A stretch of DNA of 64,000 bases from Medicago truncatula (lineage: Eukaryota; Streptophyta; Magnoliopsida; Fabales; Fabaceae), in NCBI RefSeq assembly GCF_003473485.1, contig NC_053048.1, positions 51,147,755 to 51,211,754 on the forward strand, written 5' to 3'. Both the position numbers and the translations under genes were made by a program. Of this stretch, positions 11,421 to 22,175 are shown in pieces. The notes beneath the pieces are model-generated. The model had not been told where the DNA came from, searched no databases, and saw only the letters and a list, made by a program, of their open reading frames with translations. Positions within the stretch are counted from its first letter, which is position 1. The number at the start of each line of letters is the position of its first letter.

Positions 11421-11863
11421 AAATTCATTTTTTAGAACGTGTATTACCTCGAATGGAGAAATATGATATTTGGTTTGATAGAAAAAAGGCATGTAAGGAA
11501 CATAGAAAAAAATTGCTCGCAAATTAGGTGCTAAATCTTTTATAAACTCAATTTCAAAAGTGTGAGGCAATGTGACACTCATTTCATTAGCAACAATGGA
11601 TTTAACACATCTTGACATTTTAATAAATAAATGGAAATTAGCTAAAGAAGTGGCCGTCCAAGCTAAATTATGAGTCACTTGTCTCATAATAAACTTAACG
11701 GGAGAGGTTTGAAATAGGAAAAGAAAGTAGTTTTGTTAAAGCTATCGACAACTCTTTGAGCCAAGTTCAAACGTCAAATTATTGATGGGCAACTCTTTAA
11801 CCCATTTAAATGCATATAACAACCTAAAGCTTGTCCTTCATCAACATCGAGCAACGGTGAGAT

Positions 11864-12243
11864 CAGTGGCGAAGCCCTTCATGGGCTCGGGTGGGCCGGC
11901 CCATCCAGAAAAATTAAAAAATCAACGATTATAGGTATATTTTGCGAGATTTTATGCAATTTTGTGTTGGTTTTATGTTTTCTTTGATCCAAATTCCTGC
12001 AAAGTGGTGTAGTGGCCACCTGGAAATTTAAATAATTCAATTATAGGTCTATTTTGCGAGATTTTATACAATTTTATGTCGGTTTTAGATTTTGATTGAT
12101 CCAAATTCCCGCAAATTGGTGTAGTGGCCCACCCGAAAAATTTAAATAATTCAATTATAGGTCTAATTTGCGAGACTTTAAACAATTTTTCAATAGTTAA
12201 TTTTAGTGGCCCACCCTGACATTTTTTTCTGGCTCCGCCACTG
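11864..12243. mobile_element. hAT-type MITE
   Basis: 380 bp with terminal inverted repeats CAGTGGCGAAGCC and GGCTCCGCCACTG. It is flanked by a perfect 8-bp duplication GGTGAGAT (11856-11863 and 12244-12251), the size typical of hAT elements. The interior is three imperfect copies of a 'ttcaattataggtctattttgcgagatttta' unit. It splits the RNase H-like remnant. Confidence 0.85.
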
Positions 12244-12822
12244 GGTGAGATCCACTCGGATTTGGCCAACACGTAACTACCTTGGTCATTCCGGATACAC
12301 ATTCCAATACCAACCAGGTTTCTTGCTCTATCAAATGAGGCATCAACATTACATTTGATGCATCCCAATTGTGGTTTGCGCCATCTGACATGAGAAGGCT
12401 GTTGCTGAACCAGCGTCATTCCCTTGCTTTCATGCGCATTTTTCCAACTAATTAATAGGTTCCTTACCCGTTCACAGATAGCCACACATAAAAGGTGCTC
12501 GTTTTGCCAAATAAGATCATTTATTTGCTTCCAAATTGACCGAAGCATGCAACTGAACACAGCTTGCTATTTTGTATTCAGCAATTGCAAAATGTTGAAC
12601 ATTATATCACTAATACCTTCGATGCCAATCAGCCCCTGAGATATTGAACTCCACAGTCCCATGTGTTGCCAGCATTGCCTACTATTTGAGCAATTGAAAA
12701 ATAGGTGAATGCTGTCCTCTGTACCTGTATCACACAAAACACAGTTATATGGACAGTTAACACCACGATCATGGAGGCGCACCCTCGTAGGTAGACAATT
12801 CCAGCATACTCTCCAAAGGAAG

Positions 12823-13539
12823 TGTTGCGAATTCGTTGTGAAAACCACACCAATAAAACTTGATGCATGGAGCAAATTAATACCAAGTAATCAAATCAAG
12901 CGGGTAGCAAATAATTCAAACAAAAGTAAACAGCAAGAGATAAAAGGAAGAAGGAGAACGCAAGAATTTGTTTATCCAATTCGGTCTAATGATGACCTAG
13001 TCTGGGGAGAGAGCAACTCTCCGTTCCACTATAATGATATGAGTTTTTTTACAAAGAGATATTGAGTTACAAGAATCAGTCTTCAAACCTAATTCTGCCA
13101 AAGTCCCAGCCTCTTCCCGTGACCAAGAGACTCAATCCTAATAGTGCTTTGTTCAAGGTGAATCAAAACAATCATAACCCTAGTGTTGTTGCCAAGAAAA
13201 ATTCTCTATAAACCCTAGTTTGTATGTTGGCTTCTAAACCTTGTTTTCTACACACTTTATCGTCTGATACAAGACTTATATTTATAGTGGAAAGTAACCC
13301 TTAAAATATGGAACAAATCTTCACTGAAAATACGTTTATGTTATTTCCTTGAGCGTACCATCGTGCCACGTTACGATTACATCGTGGCACGTTGCGATGC
13401 CATCGTGCCACGTTACAATTCCATTGTGGCACGAATTTTCTAGTGACTTGCTTCAGGATCTTGTTTCAACAATCGTGGCACGTTGTTTCTCCATCGTGGC
13501 ACGTTTCTCTAGATTCCTGATTTTAAGTTAACTCTCACA
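12823..13539. mobile_element. Solo LTR
   Basis: 717 bp beginning TGTTGCGA and ending CTCACA (TG...CA), flanked by a 5-bp duplication GGAAG (12818-12822 and 13540-13544). Restoring the empty site rejoins the RT zinc-binding domain of the surrounding LINE remnant, which supports the boundaries. The interior holds 'aattcggtctaatgatgacctagtc', like many copia-type LTRs. Near the right end is a cluster of alternating CGTGCCACGTT/CGTGGCACGTT motifs (13358-13504). Confidence 0.8.
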
Positions 13540-13984
13540 GGAAGTGTTTTACTCTGGGAGGAATCTGCATTCTCCAAATTTGCTGCCAATTCCCAGCTCT
13601 GTGAAAATTTTGAGTTTTGATGATGTAAACTGAGGCGATATCCATTTCGCACCGAATATACACCGTTTTTCTCGTGATTCCAACTCAGTTTATAATGGTG
13701 GATAGATTCTAGATTCGGTGTTTTCAGGATTTTTGCTGCATCTTCGGCATTCACAAGACTCCAAATGAAACCAACATCCCATAATCTAGTATTCTCAATC
13801 ATCAAATCTGCGACAGTGAGGTCTTCCAACTCATGATACAAATCAGTTGGCTTGCTAATAAAGCTCCCATCTCCCGGCCAGTTATGATCCCAAATAGACA
13901 AGTCATAAAGCGACTATTGTTTTTGAAGAAGCATAAACCGACTATTGTTATTTTTTTCTTATCTATGAACATTATCTGTTTTTT

Positions 13985-14460
13985 AGGTGAATTTCAAATT
14001 ACAGGCTTTCTACTTCAGAAAAAAAAAATACAACTAAACCAAACATGATTTTTCTTCACCAACCAAACATCCATAGCTGAATCCTCGCGTGAAAGATGAC
14101 GACGACGAAAATTATTCATAATTTCCAAATAACTCTGTGGGTTTAATGCTTCCAATCATTGTTGTTGTGGTTCATGCAAACTAGAATTTGGACCATCAAT
14201 TCCAAAGAAATTGTGAACGGCTAAACATTCCTATATCATTATTCATGATAGACACATCAACATTGTTATCAAACAGTAACAAAATTTCTTTGTCGTTCTT
14301 TCTGAAACAATTGGCAGGTGAATGCTCTACCACCATCAACACTAGCCAGGTTTTTTTTTGGAGACAAAACTAGCAACATAAGATAAATCATTGTGTATTG
14401 GTATTGTGGATTAAACCAGAACCATGATTAGGACTAACAATACTACTAACAAAGCTTTTA
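13985..14460 (-). pseudogene. Decayed partial copy of the IDD gene 3' end
   Basis: This stretch parallels 18245-18815 (last exon and 3' flank of the intact IDD gene). Shared features in the same order are ACATGATTTTTCTTCA, 'aaaattattcataatttcc', 'tatcattattcat..tagacacat', 'gttatcaaacagtaa' and 'catgattaggactaac', then AACAAAGCTTTT. Many substitutions and indels remove the reading frame (for example DFLGI and the poly-Gln/Leu tail are broken). It is separated from the parent by the SHMT pseudogene and in the same orientation. Confidence 0.8.
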
Positions 14461-14606
14461 ATTAGATAAATCATTGTGACTAAGCTCTGGAAAAAAAATG
14501 TAAAATAACCAATATAAACAGCAACGAAAAAACAAAACAAGTAATTGTTATCATATCAAAATTTTCAAAGGTGTCCTAGTGTTTGGTACTCATTAAGCAA
14601 GTAGGA

Positions 14607-17564
14607 TTAGATTCCAGAAATAGGATAATGAGTAGCAAGAGCTTCAACTTTCCTGCGCAAATCTGAAACCTTTTCTCCCAAAGGAAATTCAGGAGATGAC
14701 ACAAAGTTCGTAAAATCTTGAACCTTAGTTCCTAAGACCAAACATTTGGCTTCAAGACTTATCTGCACACCCTCATGAATTAAGTCAGCAATTAGTTCAA
14801 ATTCTTTCTCCCCAAGTCCTCTTGTTGTCATTGCTGGTGTCCCGATGCGAATGCCTCCGGGAACTTGGGCACTCTTGTCACCTTTTGTAATCATGTCAGA
14901 AATAATCATAAAGATATAATTAACCTAGTTGGTACAAATGTTCTTTTTTATTTTTTAAAATAACATTCCTATAAATACTTTTCTACTTCTATTTCTTGAT
15001 AAAATATTCTTAAATGATATGATGGCAATCCAAAGAAACATGATTCGTAGGAATGGAAAATGCCTCCACATGCCAAACACTCCCTAAATGATATGCAACA
15101 AGCTGCAAGTCACTCACCAGGCACTGAATTCTTGTTGAGGGTTATAGAAGCCATGCCAAGAATTTTCTCCCCCCGAGCACCATCAATACCCTAAAGAATA
15201 TGATGTTGATTAATATGAAATACAGTCATGGTACTAAAAAGAACATACATCAATAAGCAAAATCTCATGTTCTGATACTAAACAATATGTTAGTAATTTA
15301 CATAGCACCACAACTTTATGAGAAAGTTTTACACTCGCATCTTTTCTATAACAGACTCGGGAGGGGAAAACAAGAGGGAACTATCATTTTATTGACATGA
15401 AAAAACGTAAGAGCAAGAATCTTACAGATGGCCTCAGATCAACAAGAATCAGATGATTATTACTATCACCAGAAACCAGTTTATATTGATGCTCAATTAA
15501 TCGGTTAGCAAAAGCTCTACAGTTAGCAACCACCTGCACCATCATAGGTTTAGGAATGTTATTGTTAGGAAGTGGTTTACACCCAGCTCTAATCAATGCT
15601 TTTTTTGAAGAAGCTAAACTAGTCCACCCAGGTTGGCACTAGAGAGAATAAAAAATGAGACCTAGAGGAGAAGCAGTAGCACACTCCAAGGTCCCAAACC
15701 AACACCACTAGGCCAACCCAAGTGAGTTAGCCCAAATTTAACGAATGCTGAAAAGCGACATTAATATATACCTGCTTTTAGTAATTCTTAAAGTCTGGAG
15801 ACAGTATATCATTCAAGCAAACTGCTAGTCCTGCAATTGTGTGGTTATGTGGACCCCCCTGAATAATTTTACACTATATTAAATTCACAAACTAGGAAAA
15901 TAAAGAAGATAAATGCATCTGACTCCATAGGTGCGCAGTATTCATGCACTTTCTCAATCCAAATTGTTAAAAAGGAAGTAACTAGAGTATATTCCAAATT
16001 TACCTGTCGACCAGGTAAAACAGCTTTGTTAATTGCAGACTCCAGGTCAATCCCGTGCACGGATTCTTTCTTGAAGAATATCATACCACCTCTAGGACCT
16101 ATCAAAGACTGGAGGAAGTATTGCAAAAAGAGTACTAACTTAACAGCTTCAAGTAAATAGAATTATATTTTTACCCAAAAAATGCAAATTCTTTTCATTT
16201 TGAGTGCAAAAATACAAACTGAACACAAATATTTCAAAGCAAACCTTGTGGTGGTCACAATATCACTAAATTCAAAGGGATCAGCAAGCACGGATGCAGC
16301 AACAAGCCCACTTAAGAAAAGCACCTACTCCATCTGCAATCTGTCCTTGCACATAAGATTCAATTAACTTTTCGTGAAGATTAAAATCACATGGTACAGA
16401 GAAGCAGATAATGAGTATTAAAATTGTGGGATGGTCAAAACATACTTTTCTCATGCGAGCATAATCAATGTCTCGAGGATACGCACTAGCACCAGCAATA
16501 ATGAGCTTTGGTCGAAAGATAGAAGCAGTTTTTGCTAGCATATGATAATCAATACGACCTGTTTTCAGTTCAAGGTGGGTGAAAAAGAAAAGAAGTTATT
16601 CCACAAGTAAACCAATATATCCGAAACAATCTTCATGACAAGAAAATACAAACACCTGTTAAATCATCAAGATGGTAAGGCATAGTTGTAAAATATTTTG
16701 AGGTGGATGATACTTTTCTTGTAGGAGTCATGTGTCCATGAGATAAATGTCCCCCATGAGCCAAATCCAAATACTGGTAACATATAATTAGACATTAGAA
16801 CAACAATGTAATGGATTTCCACTTTGGAATTTGGAAAAACCAAACAACGTTAAGTGAGAGAAAGACAGTTTACCATTATTCGATCATGTGGTTCAAGAAT
16901 TGCATCGTATACTGCAGAATTCGCCGGGGAACCAGATAACGGTTGAACATTTACACCCCACTTGTTACTATCCAGATGGATTGCAGCAAGTGCCCTCTCC
17001 TGACATAGTATTTCAATCTCATCAATGTTCACATTGCCACCATAATACCTTACATGTATAATGGGGGTTAAATTAATCAACAACGTTTCAAGTAAAATTA
17101 TCATATTATTAGAGAAAAATCAAAGAAGAATTTACCTGTTACCCGGAGAACCTTCCGAGTACTTGTTTGTGCAGCATGAACCAAGTGCTTCCATCACAGC
17201 TCTAGATGTATAATTCTCTGAAGCCATAAATTTCAGGATCAACTTCACTCAAGCCATAATATAGGAAACTATTTCCATAACCTGATATTTGAAACATTAC
17301 ATGAGTCAATATACATTCCTAAAGGAAATATAATAATAATAATAAAAATATATTAATGGATGAAATAGAGTTACCTATATTTTGTGGAACAGAGTCATTA
17401 GATGATGGTTCATGATGAGATAATTTGCAAGGTTTAAAATTATTATGATTGAAATTAAAACGAAGTTGGGGTAAACTGCGACGAGTAGGAGGGAAATTTT
17501 ATAAGTTAGTGGAAAAAGGTTGTTGCAAAGAAGCCATGATAGCAACTCCAGTACACGCCATCAT
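14607..17564 (-). pseudogene. Plastid-type serine hydroxymethyltransferase pseudogene
   Basis: An 11-exon structure on the minus strand with good splice sites: 17564-17385, 17281-17136, 17048-16874, 16773-16656, 16558-16446, 16340-16245, 16108-16004, 15858-15772, 15533-15426, 15190-15118, 14881-14607. SHMT makes glycine and 5,10-methylene-THF from serine with PLP. Recognisable blocks are MASLQQP (plastid-type leader), [71 protein letters not shown] and VPGGIRIGTPAMTTRG. Disabling changes: TAA at codon 22; a deletion between GLSEVDPEI and the ENYTSRAV block in exon 2; about 20 bp lost in exon 6, removing the MMDMAHI segment; damage at the THKSLRG PLP-lysine region; and TAA in exon 8 (NY*KQ). 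The intact intron pattern shows gene duplication, not retroposition. Confidence 0.85.
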
Positions 17565-18319
17565 ATCATTGTAAGAAGAAACAGAGTTAGAAATAGAATA
17601 AAATCGTGAAGAGGGGTGAAACAAATACCCTGAGTTTTCGCGTAGAGATATAGCCGCCTTTTTTTTTTTTTTTTATTTTAAGCGGGGGACTTGGTAAACC
17701 CATCAACTGAATTCATCAAATTTTAATTTTGATTTTGATAACAATTAAAATAAAAGTGATTATGCCATAAAATAAGATCCGTTTGTTACAAATTAAAATA
17801 AAAATGATTTTAATTAAAAAATACAAACTTTGAGAAAATTATGGATTTAAGGAAATCACAGTGAATTTAATTAAGAACTATGTAAATAACACTTAAGAAT
17901 TGCACCTAAGTTTTATCCTATTTTTTTACGTGGCTTTTTTCGTTGATAAAAAAATAAATAAATAACATTTTCACAAGAGAAGAAATAAATAGATGTACAA
18001 TACACTCCATTGGAGAACAAAGATATAAAATTTGTATGAGAAATATGATAGGTGGTGTGATAAAAAATTATAAAAATAAAAGACATAAATACAAAATAAG
18101 GAACAAAGAAAGATTTCTCACTAAACTCAATTCCAAACTGAAGTATGAGTTTTTTCCAAATAGATTATTGTTTTTTCCTTTCTATTCAAGAGCATAATCT
18201 AAACATAGAAACCTTCCACACTACTTAGCCAATTCCTGCCTGTAATTAGAATCACAGGCTTTCAAATTTCCAACTTTGAAAAAAATTCAACTAAAATAAA
18301 CATGATTTTTCTTCATCAC
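17565..18319. other. Spacer between SHMT pseudogene and IDD gene
   Basis: Upstream of the SHMT pseudogene and downstream of the IDD stop codon. AT-rich; the IDD 3' UTR lies at its right-hand end. No other gene or repeat recognised. Confidence 0.4.
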
Positions 18320-21220
18320 TCAAACATCCCAAATTGATTTCTCCATTGCTGAATCCTCATGTGGAAGATGATGATGAAAATTATTCATAATTTCCAACCT
18401 CTGTTGACTCAATGCTTCCAATCTTTGTTGCTGCGGTTCATGCAAACTTGAGCTTGAACCACCAATTCCCAAGAAATCATGAACTGTTGCCACATCATTT
18501 CCATGTATCAAATTTGAACAGTTACTAACCTCTTGTCCAACATTCTTCATCAATCCATGATGGCTAAACATTCCAATATCATTATTCATTGTAGACACAT
18601 TAGTATTGTTATCAAACAGTAATGAAATTTCTTGTTGTTCTTTTTGAAACAATTGGTTAGTAAATGCTCCTCCACCACTAACACCAGCCATGTTAGATAA
18701 TTCATGCTGTAGTGGATTAAAGTGTTCATAAGAGGGTTGGTTTTGGTTATGATGCATCATGATGGAACCAGAAACATGATTAGGACTAACCATGCTACCA
18801 ACAAAGCTTTTCTGCATCATGGAAGAGTTCCCACTATTGCTTGCAGTAGCACCCATTTGTGCTGCTTTTTGTAGTAAAGCGGTTGCCGACATTTGAGCCA
18901 TGCCAGCAATTAGTCCTCCGTTTTTACTGTCATTGAAGTAATTGAAGCTGTTGGAATTGGAACTAAGTTGAAGGGTTGAAGAAGATGGAGGCAAGGTTTT
19001 TGGGCCACCAAAAAGTGCACCTGCACTAGTTGAGAACATGCCACCGCATGCATTGTTGGTTGATCTGAATGATGTTGGAGCATGTTCTTGAGATGGGGAT
19101 CTTAGTGAGTTTTTAGGGTCATAGTCATTGTTTAATTCTGAGGAAGTGTTGGAAACAGGTTTTAGAGGCATGGTAGAAATAGGATCATGCATTTGGCTTT
19201 GCAAGTTTGGTGGCATGCCACTAGTTAATCCTTGGTTTACTCTGTTGTTTTCTTCAGTTAATGCATCACAGAATGCTCTGTGGGTTATAAAACTGTCTCT
19301 CCTGCGTTATACAGAAAAATAGGTTTTATATCATATGCAACAAGATAATTTTATAGTTGAAGCACTTCGTACTAGTAGTACTTTTGTATGAGACATTAAA
19401 ATTTGATGAAGAACAAGTGGCTAAACTACACTTTTCTTCTCTTCAATTATTTTTTGATTTTAGTTTGGCCTCTTAAGTTTTTCTATTTTCATTTTGGTCC
19501 AATTAACTACAAAAGTTAGACACCTTGGACCCTAATTTTTCACTGTTACAATTTTGGCCCGTTAAATCACAAATGTTAAACACTTTAGTTTTTTCTGTCT
19601 GTTTTGTGTTTAAATCCATCAAATGTTTCTTATATTTCCTTCTTGCTGAGTTAGATGCATAATCACCAAAAAGTTAGACTAAAATTGAATAAAAAGAACT
19701 TAAAACCAAAGTGTATAACAACACCTGTGACAATAACTAACAGATCAAATATGCAACTTAGCCAGTAATCGTCGTTTGATTTGAGAAAATGTTTCTATTT
19801 TCAAGTCCATTAAATTCATTTTATTTCTTTTTTTCAAATATGAAATATTTTTACAAGAAAACAGACAAAAAATTAGGGGAGGATTTGAATGTGAGAGTAG
19901 TACCTAGAAAATATGGTTCCACAATCACATTTGTATTCCCTAGTACCACAAGTTTTCTGGTGAGCCTTCCAATCTGATTGAACAGCATATCTTTTAGAGC
20001 ACTTGTCACATTTCCATTTCTTCTCACCATGTTTGCGGCTAAAATGTTTTTTGATTCCAGTAAGGTCACCTAATGCTCGAGATGGATTATGGTGAACGCA
20101 TGATGGCTCAGGGCACACATACACCTTTTTCTTCACCTCTGCACTTGTTCTTTGCCTAAGTTTCCATGGAAGATTGTGACCTCTTCGGTGTAACTGAAGA
20201 TTCTGGTCCCTCTGAAAACCCTTGTTACATATCTCACACACAAATCTATTTGTTGCCATTAATGTTGTTGGAGATAATGCAACCACTTCAGCAGTAGGAT
20301 CTATTTCATAAAATACATCATCCATTAATAGGAGTGCTTTTGCATATACATGACAATGATATGCTCGTAACTTATAAAATAAAGGATTATACATAGCATT
20401 TCTAAAAAAAGGAAAAATTTAGGTTAATTAAATACTTCACAAGAGTAAGGGAATTTTGAGTTATCACTACTTAAAGATGAAGGTCTTTTCGGGTACGCTT
20501 AAATTGACTTATTTGAACTTATATACTGACATAAGTACTTGTGAGATTATTTGAGAGAGCTTATGAAAACAATTTTTTTATGACATGTCCATAAGATGTT
20601 TTCAGCTTATTTCCATAAGCTTTTCAAGATAGTTTATGAAAACAACTTATAGCTTATATGGAAACAGTTTTACTTTATTCTATCTTTTGTTATTCTATAA
20701 ATGCCTAAGTAAGCTGTTCATCCAAACATGGCTATTGTTTAAGCTTGCAAATTCATCACGGCCAAGAGTTTGACCATTAGAGAAACTATATAAAATTATC
20801 ATTTCAATGCAAAATTTAACTTTTCAAAAGCATTTAGAGTTCCTCTCAAAAAAAGCATTTAGAGTTTTCTAGCTAGTTTTGTAGTTTGTATAATAATTTA
20901 ATAACCATCAATGAAGTGTTGATTAGTCGAAAGGTTTTTCTTTTTCCATATTGAAAGTAATTCAATATCGAAAAGAAAAAAAAACTATGTGCTGCAATAA
21001 AAATTGAAGTTAGGAGTATAGTAGAATATTTGCCTGGAGTTCCAGGAAGGTTTCTTTTCTTCTTATTTTGCTGTTGATTAGTGGAACCATTGCTATTGCA
21101 TGCACCAGATGGACCTGAACTTGAGTCATTGAGATTATTTTGTACCTCTTGCTGCTTACTAACTTCTTCTCCATTGTTTCCTGAGGAGAAGCTTCCTTCA
21201 TCACCTGAAATATTTGACAT
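18320..21220 (-). CDS. INDETERMINATE DOMAIN (IDD) C2H2 zinc-finger transcription factor
   Basis: Three coding exons on the minus strand (21220-21034, 20300-19904, 19301-18320) give a 521-residue protein, normal for IDD factors. In order: a Ser/Asn-rich N-terminus; the KKKRNLPGTP basic motif (about 52-62); C2H2 finger 1 (FVCEICNKGF, about 82-104); finger 2 (YVCPEPSCVHH); finger 3 (WKCDKCSKRYAVQSDWKAH); finger 4 (YKCDCGTIFSRRDSFITH). The C-terminal motifs are MSATALLQKAAQMGATA (about 332-348) and HDFLGIGG (about 470), then a Gln-rich end. IDD proteins bind DNA in the nucleus and control development and root or flower patterning. The start is MSNIS at 21220; an upstream in-frame ATG at 21289 is less likely. 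Intron 1 needs a GC donor (CCAG|GCAAAT). I cannot assign the exact paralogue. Confidence 0.93.
19440..19600. repeat. Repeat fragment in IDD intron 2
   Basis: Contains 'tttggcctcttaagtttt', 'ttttggtccaattaac' and 'attttggcccgttaaat', like one arm of the 'ggtccct' foldback families elsewhere in the window. The matching opposite arm is not seen. Confidence 0.35.
20470..20745. repeat. Short interspersed element in IDD intron 1
   Basis: Contains 'ataagtacttgtgagattatttg', 'agagcttatgaaaacaa', 'cataagcttttcaagatag' and 'acagttttactttattctatctt'. The same segments, in the same order and orientation, occur at 47940-48180 inside an intron of the HAK transporter gene, so this is a dispersed family. 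Confidence 0.55.
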
Positions 21221-21435
21221 TTCAATACAAATAAATTGAAGTAAATAGAAGCTTCTATGTGTCAAATATGATATTTTCTGGTGGACCACACAAAAAGCTA
21301 TGATTGATGCTTGGTTATTACTGAGGAAGACAAAAAAAAAAAAATAATAATCAAGGAGTTGTCTTTGGTTTCTGTTGAGGAATTAGAAAGATATGGCTGC
21401 CATATGGTACCAATATTGGAAGCAGGTCTTCTTTG

Positions 21436-21444
21436 GCTTTATAT
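21436..21444 (-). promoter_or_regulatory. Candidate TATA box of the IDD gene
   Basis: TATATAAAG on the minus strand about 215 bp upstream of the chosen ATG. A plausible distance with a 5' UTR, not tested. Confidence 0.4.
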
Positions 21445-21867
21445 AATTATATATAATGCTCATATGAAGACAACTAGTATGTATAGGTAACTGCCCCTAA
21501 CTTTTTGGTATATATTTTTAAAATATCCTAAACAACAATTTATGAATTCCCCTTTTCCATTGATAAAAAATTTATTGTCAAAAGAGTTTGTTTGTTTTGT
21601 TAAAAATATTTTATAGGAGTGTTTTTTTTTTCTTGGACAAAATATAGGAATTAGTCTTATTCAAACTTCTCTTCATATTTTTTCTTTCTCATAATTTTTA
21701 ACATAATTGAACGAGATTAAACTTTAGTAATGCAGACAAATTATGATATGTACTACAACTTTTTGAAAAAGTTCCAGGTTACTGATGTACTATAGTTTTG
21801 TTTTATTTTTTTGAATAAATATTAGTATTATAGTGTTGGAGTGAGTAAGTCATATATGCATTAGAGA
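21445..21867. other. Upstream flank of the IDD gene
   Basis: AT-rich sequence with no repeat or coding signal recognised. Presumably holds distal promoter sequence. Confidence 0.35.
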
Positions 21868-22175
21868 TGATCAAGGGAGCTTTATTTTAGCCAGAACGGA
21901 ATGGATCTCCCTCTTATTTGATGTTGACACAGCATTGAAATGGATGAGAGACCTCCAACCGTAGAATATGGACTTTGAGGTGGACTCGAAAATGGTTGTG
22001 GACAACATCTATGGAAGAAGAAATATCATTTCAGATTTTGGGGCTTTCATCGTCAAGTGTCGATGTTTATTAGCTACAAATCTTGTAACCATTCATGTTA
22101 GATTTTAGGATACAAACCAATGAAGTTGTCCATAGTTTAGCTAGTTTCTATATCTTTATCAACATTTTGACGTGT
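21868..22175 (+). pseudogene. RNase H-like (LINE-derived) fragment
   Basis: Translates with two stops to a typical plant RNase H-like tail: ARTEWISLLFDVDTALKWM, then a stop, MDFEVDSKMVVDNIYGR, DFGAFIVKCRCLLA, VTIHVRF, a stop, and NEVVHSLASF. The order (E-rich helix, FE.DSK.VVD, RR.aN.vAH.LA) matches the domain found in LINE ORF2 and related host genes. No other part of the element is nearby. Confidence 0.6.

Larger units (their letters stand above)
11430..13901 (-). pseudogene. LINE-derived RT zinc-binding / RNase H-like remnant, twice interrupted
   Basis: On the minus strand the order is: a LINE ORF2 C-terminal region (13901 down to about 13545) ending in an IWRMQIPPRVKHFL-type start of the RT zinc-binding domain; its continuation LWRVCWNCLPTRVRL with CVLC, H and C ligands (12817 to about 12650); a linker; an RNase H-like domain start with CNVDASFD (about 12340); then LLDVDEGQALG (11860-11820) and RQVTHNLA (11687-11660). 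A solo LTR (12823-13539) splits the zinc-binding domain and a hAT MITE (11864-12243) splits the RNase H domain. Stops and frameshifts occur, and the FELDSK catalytic Asp appears changed to Gly. Not functional. Confidence 0.75.

Noticed and set aside
14607-17564. Functional SHMT gene
   Set aside because: Stops in exons 1 and 8 and deletions in exons 2 and 6 remove the leader continuity and catalytic segments.
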